A stretch of 64,000 nt of DNA from Cognatishimia activa (GCF_017798205.1 NZ_CP060010.1:1922001-1986000), one strand, 5' to 3'; shown: positions 47,101 through 56,450, counted from the stretch's first letter. The notes: generated by a model not told the origin, from the sequence alone. Numbers and translations: made by a program.

Positions 47101-50100
47101 GAGATTTCAGCAGAGATCGTTTCGTTCCAGGACAATCGTGTTGGGAATATTGACGTGGGCGCTGTGCAATTCACATCAGTTCCACAACCTGCGCCGGATA
47201 CGGTGACTGTGTCCGCTGATTTCAGCGACGTGGACACAACCGACACACATAGCTTCAGCGTGGATACGTCAGGGACACAGGGAGAGGTCACAAATAACGG
47301 TGACGGCACCTTTACCTATTCGGCCAACGGAGCTTTTGAGCATCTGGCAGAAGGCGAAACCGCGACCGATACCTTCACCTACACGGTGAATGATGACAGC
47401 GGAGCGGCCAATGACAGCGCCACCGAAACCGCCACAATCACAATCACGGGAATTAACGACGTCCCGACTTTGGCCGAGGGTAGTATTGCCGCCAATGAGG
47501 ACGGAGGTGCTGTTAATTTCGATCTGTCCGGCATAGGCGATGACGTCGACAGTGATGATGATGGCTCCACACTCAAGTATACCATCACAGGCCAACCGGG
47601 CGAGGGGATTGCCAGCATTTCCGGCGCGACTCTGACCTTTGATCCGGGCTCAGAATTCCAGGATCTCGGGCAGGGCGAAACCCGCAATGTGGTGATTCAG
47701 ATTACTGCCGAGGACGCACATGGTGCGACGGCGCTGAACGATGTGACCGTAACCGTGACCGGTGTGAATGACGCTCCAACTCTGGCGGATGGGCTTGCAT
47801 CTGCTAGCGAAGACGGCGCAACGGTTGATGTCGATCTCGCGGCTCTTGGCGCGGATGCGGACAGCGACGATGATGGGTCAACGTTGACTTATTCCATCAC
47901 TGGCACCCCGAGTGAGGGAAGCGCGAGCATTTCTGGCACAACCCTGACCTTTGACCCGGGTTCTGATTTCCAAGACCTAGCGTTGGGCGAAACCCGCGAT
48001 GTGACGATCCAAGTTACCGCCGAGGACGCCCATGGTGCGACGGCAGTAAACACAGTGACGGTGACCGTGACTGGCGCCAACGACGCTCCAACTCTTGCGG
48101 CAGCACTTGCGTCTGCCGATGAAGACGGCGCGACGGTTTACGTGGATCTCGCAGCCCTAGGCGCGGATGCGGACAGCGACGATGATGGGTCAACGCTGGC
48201 TTATTCCATCACTGGCACCCCGAGTGAGGGAAGCGCGAGCATTTCTGGCACAACCCTGACCTTTGACCCGGGTTCTGATTTCCAAGATCTCGCACTGGGC
48301 GAAACCCGCGATGTGGCAATCCAAGTCACCGCTGAGGACGCCCATGGTGCGACGGCAGTAAACACAGTGACGGTGACCGTGACTGGCGCCAACGACGCTC
48401 CAACTCTTGTGGCGGCGCTTGCGTCTGCCGATGAAGACGGCGCGACGGTTGATGTGGACCTCGCTGCTCTGGGCGCGGATGTCGACAGTGACGACGACGG
48501 CGCAACGCTCACTTACAGCGTGACCGGTCAGCCAAGTGAAGGCAGCGCGTCTATTTCCGGCACGACCCTGACTTTCGACCCGGGTGCCGATTTCCAAGAT
48601 CTCGCACTGGGCGAGACCCGCGATGTGACGATCCAAGTTACCGCCGAGGACGCTCATGGTGCGACGGCTGTGAACTCCGTGACTGCGACCGTGACCGGTG
48701 GCAACGACGCTCCAACTCTTGCGGCAGCACTCGCTTCTGCCGATGAAGACGGCGCGACGGTTGACGTGGATCTCGCAGCCCTAGGCGCGGATGCGGACAG
48801 CGACGATGATGGGTCAACGCTGGCTTATGCCATCACTGGCACCCCGAGTGAGGGAAGCGCGAGCATTTCTGGCACAACCCTGACCTTTGACCCGGGTTCT
48901 GATTTCCAAGATCTCGCACTGGGCGAGACCCGCGATGTGACGATCCAAGTTACCGCCGAGGACGCCCATGGTGCGACGGCAGTAAACACCGTGACCGTGA
49001 CTGTCACCGGCACCAATGACGCACCAGTTGCGCAGGCGATCAGCGGCGAAGTTGCCGAAGAAGGCACCAGCGCGCAGGCCTTCTCGCTTGGAATCGCAGA
49101 CAGCTCGACTGTGCCAAACGCAGGCCTTTTCTATGTTCTGGATTACGAAAACCAGAGCCTCACCGAGGTCTTCCGCGCGGTTGGCACCATCGACACGCCT
49201 TTGCAGGCCGCGCAAAGCCTGAATGTGACCAACGGCATGGTATTGTCTTTGAACGGCAACAACGCCGATTGGGGAGCCGTCGCGGCCTCCATCGTTGACG
49301 GTGTCGACACCTGGGCGGACCCCAACTTGTTTGAACTATCTGGGTACACCGGGAGCATGGTCGCCGATCCGCGTGGGTTCGTTTTGTATCGCGACAGCGT
49401 CTCCAACGCGACGCTGACAATTTCTGTGCCAGACGTAGAAACACCAGATGGTCCAACGACTTATGAGATTTCAGCAGAGATCGTTTCGTTCCAGGACAAT
49501 CGTGTTGGGAATATTGACGTGGGCGCTGTGCAATTCACATCAGTTCCACAACCTGCGCCGGATACGGTGACTGTGTCCGCTGATTTCAGCGACGTGGACA
49601 CAACCGACACACATAGCTTCAGCGTGGATACGACGGGCACCCAAGGAGAGGTCACAAATAACGGTGACGGCACCTTTACCTATTCGGCCAACGGAGCTTT
49701 TGAGCATCTGGCAGAAGGCGAAACCGCGACCGATACCTTCACCTACACGGTGACCGATGACAGCGGCGGCACTTCGACTGAGACGGCAACCATCACCATC
49801 ACAGGCCAGAACGACGCACCAGCCGCTGCGGCTATCGATGCTGGGACAGTGGACGAGGACGGCGGATCTCAGACGATTGATCTATTGGCGAGTGCGACGG
49901 ACATCGACGGAGACAACCTGTCTGTGTCTGGCATTAGCGTTGTGGACGACATGGGCGTTGCTCTGAGCTTCACTGACAATGGCGACGGCACGATCTCGAT
50001 TGATCCGATCCAATATGGCGAGGATCTGGGGCAGGGCGAAAGCCGCGTTGTCACAATCAGCTATGACATTGACGATGGCAAAACCACGGTCAGCAATACT

Positions 50101-53100
50101 GCGACGATGACCGTGACCGGCGTCACCAACAATATCGCGCCAACGGCACAAGATACGGCAGTTGCGCCAGAGGGCGCGGGTTTTGTCTTTGATGAAAACC
50201 CAGTTGTGACGTCGCAACAAGTGTCTACAACCGATCAATATCAGAGTGGATCTTATCAATACGACGCGAACAGTGACTATAATCCATCGGTCATTGCCAT
50301 TGGCGACGGGGGGTACGCAGTTGCCTGGCGTGAGATTGACGCCGAATACTCAGGCACAACCAGAACATCGCAAACCGACCAGATTGCCGTACAGATTTAC
50401 GGCGCAGATGATCAGCCTGTTGGTGCAAAGATGCTGTTTGGAGAAATTGATACCTCTTACAGCGGCGACACGGATGTAGACCGAGCCTATGAGTACAATC
50501 CCCGTATGGTCAGCATGTCTGACGGTGGCTTTGCCATGACGTGGGAGGGTGACTACCGTAGCTATTCCGGTACGACACAAACCCGGTACGAACGGGATAT
50601 CTACGTTCAGGTGTTTGATGCGACTGGATCACCGACGAGTTCGGATCCAATCAAAACCTCACAAACTTTGTCGGTCACGAATGGCAACACAACGGCCTAT
50701 GACGCATTCCAGGACTATCAGCCAGAGATCGCAGCATTGGCGGACGGCGGTGTTGCAGTCACCTGGCGCGGCACCCACTATGATGCGGCCGGGTCGACAT
50801 TCGTGTCCGGGTCGCGTGAGCAAAACATCTATGTGCGCGCCTATGATGCAGATGGAACAGCCCGAGGTGCAGAAGTTTCGCTCGGGAGCGATGACAGGTC
50901 CCGGACAGGAGACGATATCGACCGGCACTACGACTATAATCCTCGTATTGCTGCTTCTGAGGACGGAAGTTTTGCGGTTGTCTGGTACGGTAGTTACAAC
51001 ACCTATTCCGGCACGACCTATACCGGGTCATCTAACGATGTGTTCATGCAGTTGTTTGATGCCGACGGTGCCGAGCAGGGGTCGGTTATCCAGGTTTCTC
51101 AAACGGTTGAATACCAAAGCGGTTCCGCGACCAATGACGCCTATAACGACAACAACCCTGAAATCGCAGCTCTTGCCAACGGAGGTTATGTCGTTGCTTG
51201 GAGTGGACGCCATGCCGAATACAGCGGCACGACGCAAGTGTCCTCGGAAGAAAACATCTGGGTGCGTGTCTATGATGCAGACGGGCAACCGGTTTCCGCG
51301 GAGCTTTCGCTGGGCGAAGTCGACACGTCGCGCTCATCGGACAATCTGGACCGTGCCTATGACTACAATCCAAAGGTCGCGGCAACCGCGGATGGCGGTT
51401 TTGTGGTTACCTGGTACGGAAACCATTATGCCTACAGCGGCACAACGGCCATCGAGTACACGCGCGACATTTTTGTTCAGAAGTTTGACGAGAACGGCGA
51501 CGCCGTAACGAGTTTACAGCAGATCAGTGAAACCGGTTCGAGGACCACAGGCAACTATCAAGTCTATGATAGCATCGCAGATTCCGATCCTCAGATCACC
51601 GATCTTCTGGGCGGTGGCTTTGTGGTCGCATGGTATTCTAATCAGCAAACCTACAACGGTTCCACATTTGTCGAAAGCCAGCAGGTCGTTCAGGCCCAAA
51701 GGTTCGACGAAGACGGCAATGCAGTTGACGATTTGATTACGCTGGGCAATGTCGTCCAAGACGCAGGCGGCTATGACCGTTCCCAAGACAGTCAGGCTCG
51801 CGTCACGGCTTTGAATGACGGTGGGTTTGCCATCACTTGGTACAACTACACGAACTACTACACCTCTTCCGGAAGCTACACGGGCAATAGCACTGACGTG
51901 TACGTGGCAGCGGTTCACGCAAGCGGCGGTGGCACAGAGCTGACTGATCCGGTCGAGGTCGACGTCGCCAATCTGATTGATGATGCTGATATTCCCGATG
52001 GCGACCAGCTGACGGTCACGGTGGCGACCGGGTCCAACGGCTCGACCGCGACGGTGAATGGCACGGTGATTTCCTTGCTTCCAAACGCGGCCTATTATGC
52101 GGCGCTGGGCAAGGATGAGACCGAGGACGAGACCTTCACCTATACGGTCACGGATCTGGCCGGAGCTCAGGCGACAGCGACCATCACGCTGACGGTCACC
52201 GGTAACAACGACAAACCCGAAGCCAATGCCATTTCTGGTGCTACGGACGAAGACGGCCCTGCGACAACGTTGACAGCAGACTTCACGGACGTCGACACCA
52301 ACGACACCCATACCTATTCGGTGAATACTGCCGATACGCTGGGTGTTGTGACCAATAATGGCGATGGCACCTTCGATTATGATCCGAACGGCGCATTCGA
52401 GGCTCTGGCCGTTGGTGAGACCACAACCGACACCTTCAAATACACGGTGCGGGATGCTGCCGGTAAATCATCGACGGCAACGGCCACAGTGACGATCACG
52501 GGCGAAAACGATGCGCCGACGGCACAGGCGGCCGCGATATCGAACGGGTATGTGTATGCCGAAGTTCCGGAAACCAACCAGCAACAGGTGTCTGTTACTG
52601 ATCCATACACCAGCGGATCGCGCACTTATGATGCGAACTACGACAGAGAGCAGCAAGCTGTTGCCTTTGGCGACGGTGGCTACGCAGTCGCATGGCGGCA
52701 ACAGGATGGAACCTATTCTGGAAGTACGCAAGTGTCGCGAGAAGACCAGATCGCGGTGCAGATCTATGATGCAGAGCACAATCCGGTCGGAGGTATCCAA
52801 ACCTTTGGCGAGGTCGACCAAAGCAATATCTACGACGACTTAGATCGCTCTTATGATTACCGTCCGATGCTGACAGAAATGCCGGACGGCGGGTTTGCGA
52901 TGGTTTGGTACGGGGATTACCGGTCCTACACGGGCACAACCACAACACGCTATGAACGTGATATCTTTGTGCAAGTGTTTGATACCAATGGCGATCCAAC
53001 AAGCACGGATCCAATTCAGGTAAGCCAAACCGTCCACGCGACAAATGGCTCGATCACGCAGTTTGATGCCTTCCAGGATTACAATCCAACCATCGGAGGC

Positions 53101-54936
53101 CTTGCTGACGGCGGCGTGGCGATCACCTGGCAATCGCAGGAATATGCCTTGAGCGGCACGTCAGTCATCACCACGTCACGTGACCAGCAGATCAAAGTTC
53201 AAACCTTTGACGCAGATGGCACCGCACGCGGCAGTGCGGTGGAGCTTGGAAGCGATGATCGGTCGTATAGCGGCGACAATGTTGACCGTCACTTCGAGTA
53301 TGAACCCCGTATCGCGACCTCGGACGACGGCGGTTTTGCGGTGGTCTGGCATGGCAGTTATTCTAACTACAGTGGCACAGCTTACGTGGGCCAATCCCAA
53401 GACGTCTTTATCCAGTTGTTCAATGCTGACGGAACTGTTCAAGGCGCGACCCAGCAAGTAAGTCAGACGGTGGACTATACCTCTGGCAGTTCCACGCAAG
53501 ACGCGCATCGTGACTATAATCCAGAAGTCACAGCGCTTTCGGATGGTGGCTATGCCGTTGTCTGGTACGGTGAGCACAGCACTTACAGCGGGTCCACGAG
53601 AACCTCTTCAGAAAACAATGTCTATGTGCGAGTCTATGATGGAAATGGGCAAGCCGTGAACCAAGCGGTTTCGCTTGGATCGGTGGACACGTCTTATTCC
53701 ACTGACACCTATGATCGTCACTATGATCGGGCGCCTAATATCACGGCGACCGAGGACGGAGGCTTTGTTGTTGTTTGGCAGGGCGACTACAACGACTACA
53801 GCGGCACGACGCAGACCGGCTATGACTCCGATATCTGGGTGCAGCGCTTTGATGCTGATGGCGTACAAGTTGGCGCGAGTGAGAAGCTGAGTCAGACCGT
53901 TTACCGAACAAGTGGGTCGTCAGAGTATGACGAGTTCCGCGATTACAACCCGGTTGTCACAAACCTCGAAGGCGGGGGCTATGTTGTCGTTTGGCAAAGT
54001 AACCAAAGGACTTTCAATGGGTCTACCTTTGTCAGCAGCGAGCTGCTCATCCAGGCGCAGCTGTTTAACGCAGAGGGTGAACGTGTTGGCGATGTGATAG
54101 ACTTTGGGACCGTTGCTCAAGACAGCTCTGGCAATGACCGCTCGTCCGAGTCTTCACCCGAGGTTGCGGCGCTGTCAGGCGGTGGTTTCGCAATCACTTG
54201 GTATAACAACACCCAGAACTACAGCAGTTCGGGATCATATCTTGGGAACTCCACAGATGTGATGGTTGGTGCTGTTCAGCCGATTGGCAATGGTACCTTG
54301 GCTGACGGCGTTGTGGTTGATGTGGCCGACAAGATCGACGACATTGATCTGGCGGGTGGCGATACCCTGACGGTCACTGTCGACGCGGTAGGGTCCAATG
54401 GCTCCACAGCGACGGTCAATGGTACAGAGATTACCATTTCTCCGAACCTGACGCTTTACGCGCCGCTGGCCAAAGGCGAAACGGCTGAAGAGACCTTTAC
54501 CTACACCGTGACAGATGCCTCCGGAGCGCAAGCCTCTGCGACGCTCACTTTCACCGCACGCGGCGAAAATGATGCGCCGGTTGTTGAGAGCGTGACCTAC
54601 AGCGCGCTCGACAGTGGTACCATCGCATTCTCGGATGTGGACAATGGCGACACCCATACGGTCGCTGCCACGGATGCGACGATCACGGGGGATGCTTCAG
54701 CGCTGGCGGGAATCGATGTCTTTGACTTCATCGCATTTGATGCTGTCGATCAGGCCGGAGACACAGTGGACTGGACCATCAATGTTCCAAGCGCTGCGCA
54801 GTCTGCCGTTGCGGCCGCATTGGCTGACGGAGAAACCCTGACCATTGACTATACGGTTGGGGTCTCTGACGAAGAGGAAGACCTTGCTCAGACAACTGTA
54901 TCCATAACTTTGGATGGGGACGGGTTCCTAATTTAA
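44152..54936 (+). CDS. Giant secreted repeat protein (RTX roll, cadherin-like repeats, two propeller-like modules)
   Basis: A 3594-residue acidic protein with no Sec signal. Residues 15-240 are RTX nonapeptides in a 36-residue super-period. A cadherin-like domain (320-417) follows. Nine 104-residue cadherin-like repeats lie at 418-833 and 1102-1621. Two copies of a 265-268-residue module lie at 834-1101 and 1622-1886. A further cadherin-like domain leads to two eight-bladed propeller-like modules at about 1994-2593 and 2786-3380, and the protein ends DGDGFLI. A DSDDDG calcium-type motif recurs in the repeats. The neighbouring exporter pair suggests type I secretion with a C-terminal signal. 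A cell-surface adhesin or matrix protein is the likely role. No LapG-type retention module is visible. The 212 bp upstream hold a hairpin (44086-44099) and AGGGGA before the ATG. Confidence 0.88.
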   Translation: MANSGFDKVRDMRGDNDIDVGDGGSRITTGNGDDTITAGNGYDKIKAGGGDNQISVGDGGSSISTNGGDDTITAGDGFDRISAGNGDNDINVGDGGSFIKTGRGDDLIVSEDGYDFIFAGDGNNEIDAGDGGSFIKSGSGDDTITTGEGYDKIFAGNGNNEISTGDGGSFVQTGSGDDTIETGDGWDFVHAGNGNNQVDIGDGGGMVLTGSGDDNVTIGDQGFAFVHTGSGDDRVTVQIDEHLCFAKLLGGNGVDTLVLDISLDTYKNEYFQAEMAYFLEHRAPDGRPFYFRSLNIYVHSFEQVEVVVDGVSLDPIDLDVVASDDAVTLSEDDGAVLFGSVVDNDDVPNGLAQVTLIQGPVAGVLDLAPDGTFSFDPNDEFESLAEGEVAEVTFIYEVSDLDGDTSQATATISVIGDNDAPFLVAGTLDAAEDGATVDIDLASLGDDVDSDDDGSTLTYSVTSNPSEGSASISGTTLTFDPGADFQDLAVGETRDVTIQVTAEDAHGATAVNTVTVTVTGANDAPTLAAALASADEDGATVDVDLAALGADVDSDDDGSTLTYSVTGNPSEGSASISGRTLTFDPGADFQDLAVGETRDVTIQVTVEDAHGATAVNTVTVTVTGANDAPTLAAALASADEDGATVDVDLAALGADVDSDDDGATLTYSVTGNPSEGSASISGTTLTFDPGSDFQDLALGETRDVTIQVTAEDAHGATAVNTVTVTVTGANDAPTLAAALASADEDGATVDVDLAALGADVDSDDDGSTLTYSVTGNPSEGSASISGTTLTFDPGADFQDLALGETREVTIQVTAEDAHGATAVNTVTVTVTGTNDAPVSQAISGEVAEEGTSAEAFSLGIADSSTVPNAGLFYVLDYENQSLTEVFRAVGTIDTPLQAAQSLNVTNGMVLSLNGNNADWGAVAASIVDGVDTWADPNLFELSGYTGSMVADPRGFVLYRDSVSNATLTISVPDVETPDGPTTYEISAEIVSFQDNRVGNIDVGAVQFTSVPQPAPDTVTVSADFSDVDTTDTHSFSVDTSGTQGEVTNNGDGTFTYSANGAFEHLAEGETATDTFTYTVNDDSGAANDSATETATITITGINDVPTLAEGSIAANEDGGAVNFDLSGIGDDVDSDDDGSTLKYTITGQPGEGIASISGATLTFDPGSEFQDLGQGETRNVVIQITAEDAHGATALNDVTVTVTGVNDAPTLADGLASASEDGATVDVDLAALGADADSDDDGSTLTYSITGTPSEGSASISGTTLTFDPGSDFQDLALGETRDVTIQVTAEDAHGATAVNTVTVTVTGANDAPTLAAALASADEDGATVYVDLAALGADADSDDDGSTLAYSITGTPSEGSASISGTTLTFDPGSDFQDLALGETRDVAIQVTAEDAHGATAVNTVTVTVTGANDAPTLVAALASADEDGATVDVDLAALGADVDSDDDGATLTYSVTGQPSEGSASISGTTLTFDPGADFQDLALGETRDVTIQVTAEDAHGATAVNSVTATVTGGNDAPTLAAALASADEDGATVDVDLAALGADADSDDDGSTLAYAITGTPSEGSASISGTTLTFDPGSDFQDLALGETRDVTIQVTAEDAHGATAVNTVTVTVTGTNDAPVAQAISGEVAEEGTSAQAFSLGIADSSTVPNAGLFYVLDYENQSLTEVFRAVGTIDTPLQAAQSLNVTNGMVLSLNGNNADWGAVAASIVDGVDTWADPNLFELSGYTGSMVADPRGFVLYRDSVSNATLTISVPDVETPDGPTTYEISAEIVSFQDNRVGNIDVGAVQFTSVPQPAPDTVTVSADFSDVDTTDTHSFSVDTTGTQGEVTNNGDGTFTYSANGAFEHLAEGETATDTFTYTVTDDSGGTSTETATITITGQNDAPAAAAIDAGTVDEDGGSQTIDLLASATDIDGDNLSVSGISVVDDMGVALSFTDNGDGTISIDPIQYGEDLGQGESRVVTISYDIDDGKTTVSNTATMTVTGVTNNIAPTAQDTAVAPEGAGFVFDENPVVTSQQVSTTDQYQSGSYQYDANSDYNPSVIAIGDGGYAVAWREIDAEYSGTTRTSQTDQIAVQIYGADDQPVGAKMLFGEIDTSYSGDTDVDRAYEYNPRMVSMSDGGFAMTWEGDYRSYSGTTQTRYERDIYVQVFDATGSPTSSDPIKTSQTLSVTNGNTTAYDAFQDYQPEIAALADGGVAVTWRGTHYDAAGSTFVSGSREQNIYVRAYDADGTARGAEVSLGSDDRSRTGDDIDRHYDYNPRIAASEDGSFAVVWYGSYNTYSGTTYTGSSNDVFMQLFDADGAEQGSVIQVSQTVEYQSGSATNDAYNDNNPEIAALANGGYVVAWSGRHAEYSGTTQVSSEENIWVRVYDADGQPVSAELSLGEVDTSRSSDNLDRAYDYNPKVAATADGGFVVTWYGNHYAYSGTTAIEYTRDIFVQKFDENGDAVTSLQQISETGSRTTGNYQVYDSIADSDPQITDLLGGGFVVAWYSNQQTYNGSTFVESQQVVQAQRFDEDGNAVDDLITLGNVVQDAGGYDRSQDSQARVTALNDGGFAITWYNYTNYYTSSGSYTGNSTDVYVAAVHASGGGTELTDPVEVDVANLIDDADIPDGDQLTVTVATGSNGSTATVNGTVISLLPNAAYYAALGKDETEDETFTYTVTDLAGAQATATITLTVTGNNDKPEANAISGATDEDGPATTLTADFTDVDTNDTHTYSVNTADTLGVVTNNGDGTFDYDPNGAFEALAVGETTTDTFKYTVRDAAGKSSTATATVTITGENDAPTAQAAAISNGYVYAEVPETNQQQVSVTDPYTSGSRTYDANYDREQQAVAFGDGGYAVAWRQQDGTYSGSTQVSREDQIAVQIYDAEHNPVGGIQTFGEVDQSNIYDDLDRSYDYRPMLTEMPDGGFAMVWYGDYRSYTGTTTTRYERDIFVQVFDTNGDPTSTDPIQVSQTVHATNGSITQFDAFQDYNPTIGGLADGGVAITWQSQEYALSGTSVITTSRDQQIKVQTFDADGTARGSAVELGSDDRSYSGDNVDRHFEYEPRIATSDDGGFAVVWHGSYSNYSGTAYVGQSQDVFIQLFNADGTVQGATQQVSQTVDYTSGSSTQDAHRDYNPEVTALSDGGYAVVWYGEHSTYSGSTRTSSENNVYVRVYDGNGQAVNQAVSLGSVDTSYSTDTYDRHYDRAPNITATEDGGFVVVWQGDYNDYSGTTQTGYDSDIWVQRFDADGVQVGASEKLSQTVYRTSGSSEYDEFRDYNPVVTNLEGGGYVVVWQSNQRTFNGSTFVSSELLIQAQLFNAEGERVGDVIDFGTVAQDSSGNDRSSESSPEVAALSGGGFAITWYNNTQNYSSSGSYLGNSTDVMVGAVQPIGNGTLADGVVVDVADKIDDIDLAGGDTLTVTVDAVGSNGSTATVNGTEITISPNLTLYAPLAKGETAEETFTYTVTDASGAQASATLTFTARGENDAPVVESVTYSALDSGTIAFSDVDNGDTHTVAATDATITGDASALAGIDVFDFIAFDAVDQAGDTVDWTINVPSAAQSAVAAALADGETLTIDYTVGVSDEEEDLAQTTVSITLDGDGFLI
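44194..44870 (+). repeat. RTX repeats with 36-residue (108-bp) super-period
   Basis: Within the giant gene, five full units and a sixth partial unit each hold four nonapeptides of the order xN/DxIxxGDG, GSxIxTGxG, DDTIxxGxG and (Y/F/W)DxIxAGxG. The aromatic residue returns every fourth nonapeptide. This regularity is not usual for ordinary RTX arrays. Confidence 0.85.
45403..46650 (+). repeat. Four tandem 312-bp cadherin-like repeats, block 1
   Basis: Units start at 45403, 45715, 46027 and 46339, each exactly 312 bp. Each begins NDAP and has EDGATVDVDLAALG, the acidic DSDDDG motif and ends in TVTVTG. Units differ by scattered substitutions only, which implies recent amplification. Confidence 0.92.
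46717..47268 (+). repeat. 552-bp direct repeat, copy 1
   Basis: Line-by-line comparison finds this stretch identical to 49081-49632 (offset 2364 bp). It encodes most of the module beginning SLGIADSSTVPNAGLFYV. Similarity with a few mismatches continues to about 47389. Confidence 0.9.
47455..49014 (+). repeat. Five tandem 312-bp cadherin-like repeats, block 2
   Basis: Units start at 47455, 47767, 48079, 48391 and 48703, each exactly 312 bp. The first is the most divergent (NDVPTLAEGSIAANEDG). The others resemble block 1 units closely. Most units here have GADADSDDDG instead of GADVDSDDDG, and one has Tyr in place of Asp (ATVYVDL). Confidence 0.92.
49081..49632 (+). repeat. 552-bp direct repeat, copy 2
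   Basis: Second copy of the 46717-47268 sequence, apparently without a mismatch. Its identity, against the diverged flanking repeats, points to recent duplication or gene conversion. Confidence 0.9.
50197..51930 (+). repeat. Propeller-like module 1: eight blades as four two-blade units
   Basis: Eight segments of about 72 residues share the core P-x-I/V-x-x-x-x-DGG-F/Y-x-V-x-W. Linkers alternate between an LGxxDxSxSxDxxDRxYDYNP type and a VSQTxxxxSGxxxxDAxxDYNP type. The true repeat is therefore about 435 bp and occurs four times. Confidence 0.75.
52549..54280 (+). repeat. Propeller-like module 2: eight blades as four two-blade units
   Basis: Same organisation as module 1, with the blade core DGG-F/Y-x-V-x-W eight times and the same alternating linkers. 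It is clearly paralogous to module 1 but diverged at DNA level, so the module duplication is older than the 552-bp repeat. Confidence 0.75.
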
Positions 54937-55379
54937 ACCTGCTCGGTTTGGGTAGGAGCGTATTAAGAACGGCGGCTTCGAAGCCTATTCGCCGCCGCCG
55001 TTTGCTAAATCAAAATCAGCTGAATGATAGATCAGATTGTCGCCAAGGATGTGGACCAAATCCGCGACGGGTCACGTTAAACCAGAGCTTTTCTCGAAGG
55101 GTTCAAACCTTGCACCATCCATGCCCTGCAAACCTGCGTCAGTCGTCAGGGATTGGGAATAGATGGCTGAGCGGGGAACAAGAGTGGCCAACTCTAGCGT
55201 AAACATGCGGCTCGATAAGCTTCAAAACCTATCAGAAAAATCTATTAAATTTTCCGCGAGATCCGTCGTTGGCTCTGCACAGATGCTGTGCACTGGCACT
55301 CGTGCTTCGAGCTTGCGTTAAAGCGGGATGCATTTCACTTTGTAAAGGACAGTTGCTGAATTCGACCAAGAGGCATCGC
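54937..55379. other. Gene-free interval between giant protein and GST genes
   Basis: 443 bp without a supported ORF. Apart from the terminator-like stem at 54968-55002, I see only a short GCACAG-atg-CTGTGC palindrome at 55277-55291. A promoter for the GST gene probably lies here, but no good consensus is visible. Confidence 0.6.
54968..55002 (+). terminator. Stem-loop after the giant repeat protein gene
   Basis: AACGGCGGC (54968-54976) pairs with GCCGCCGTT (54994-55002) around a 17-nt loop, 32 bp after the stop. There is only a short T stretch after it. It probably protects or ends the long transcript. Confidence 0.55.
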
Positions 55380-56408
55380 GTGGGAAACCGAACCGAAGAC
55401 AAATCCACTCAAGAGGATCAAACCGATGCCAAGGCGCGGCGTGCGAGTGGAGAGTTTGTGCGTGGGGTGAGTGGATTTCGCCACGCCATCGGTGATCCCG
55501 AGTTTCCGCCTGAACCCGGGCGATATCACCTCTTTGTGGCGCTCAATTGTCCGTGGTGTCATCGGGTTACGTTGGCACGAGGTGTGTTGGGTCTTGCTGA
55601 AGCGATCACAATGGACGTCGCCTTCCCAAACCGAACCACCGAAGACGATCCGGTGGGGCCAAACCTTTGGGAGTTTTCACCCGGCCGGAAAGCGACTTTG
55701 ACAGGCAGTGAGTTGGCTGAGTGCACGTTTGATACAGGAACAGGTCAAACCTATCGACTGGCGAAGCAAATTTATCAGGCGGAGGGGTCTGACGAGCAAT
55801 CTGTGCCCATTCTCTATGACAAAGTCACGCATAGGATCGTGAACAATGAGAGTGCAGAGATTATTCGAATGCTGGATGAACACGCGCTGGCGCTGGGCAG
55901 TACGCACTCGTTTGACCAGCTCCCAAACTTGCGTCCAGAGGGATTGATCGACGAAATCGATACGTTGAACGAGCAGATCTATGTCACGATCAACAACGGC
56001 GCCTATAAGGCAGGTTTTTCCTCGGATCAGTCGGTATATACGCAGGCGTATGTTTCGTATTTTGAAACGCTCTCAAAGCTTGATGAGATATTGTCAGATG
56101 GTCGAAGTTTTCTCACCGGCGAGGCCTTCACCGAAGCGGACTTGCGTTTGTTCCCAACGCTCTATCGGCATGACCCGGTTTACTACCTGCGCATGAAACT
56201 GAACGGAGCGCGGATACTGGATTACCCAAATTTGTGGCGTTGGCTATGCCGTGTTTTTGCTCTTCCAGGTGTCGCCGACAGCGGGTCCTTGTTGCACTGC
56301 CGTCAGGGCTATTTCGGACGCTCTTGGAACGGGGTCGTGCCTTTGGGACCGTTTCACCCAATGCCCTATCCCGAAGCCTATGAACATCCAGAATTGGCGG
56401 CCATATAG
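55380..56408 (+). CDS. Glutathionyl-hydroquinone reductase-like glutathione transferase (Xi class, YqjG/ECM4)
   Basis: A 342-residue protein of the ECM4/YqjG group. It has the catalytic NCPWCHRVTLARG in the thioredoxin-like half. The C-terminal helical half has NNGAYKAGFSSDQSVYTQAY and GEAFTEADLRLFPTLYRHDPVYY. These enzymes reduce glutathionyl-hydroquinones. The GTG at 55380 with AAGAGG upstream is preferred to a longer start at 55269. Its location between two large secreted-protein genes may be coincidental. Confidence 0.85.
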   Translation: MGNRTEDKSTQEDQTDAKARRASGEFVRGVSGFRHAIGDPEFPPEPGRYHLFVALNCPWCHRVTLARGVLGLAEAITMDVAFPNRTTEDDPVGPNLWEFSPGRKATLTGSELAECTFDTGTGQTYRLAKQIYQAEGSDEQSVPILYDKVTHRIVNNESAEIIRMLDEHALALGSTHSFDQLPNLRPEGLIDEIDTLNEQIYVTINNGAYKAGFSSDQSVYTQAYVSYFETLSKLDEILSDGRSFLTGEAFTEADLRLFPTLYRHDPVYYLRMKLNGARILDYPNLWRWLCRVFALPGVADSGSLLHCRQGYFGRSWNGVVPLGPFHPMPYPEAYEHPELAAI

Positions 56409-56450
56409 CGGGATTTACACCTCAATTGCGCAATTTTGCGGTTAACGTTC

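Noticed and set aside
45403-49014. Regular direct repeats that might suggest a CRISPR array
   Set aside because: The unit is 312 bp, fully coding and contiguous without variable spacers. No cas genes are present.
45369-49215. Long minus-strand and out-of-frame ORFs inside the giant repeat gene
   Set aside because: They repeat with the same 312-bp period as the plus-strand gene, are low-complexity Ser/Val/Ala or Arg/His frames and have no ribosome sites. They are shadows.
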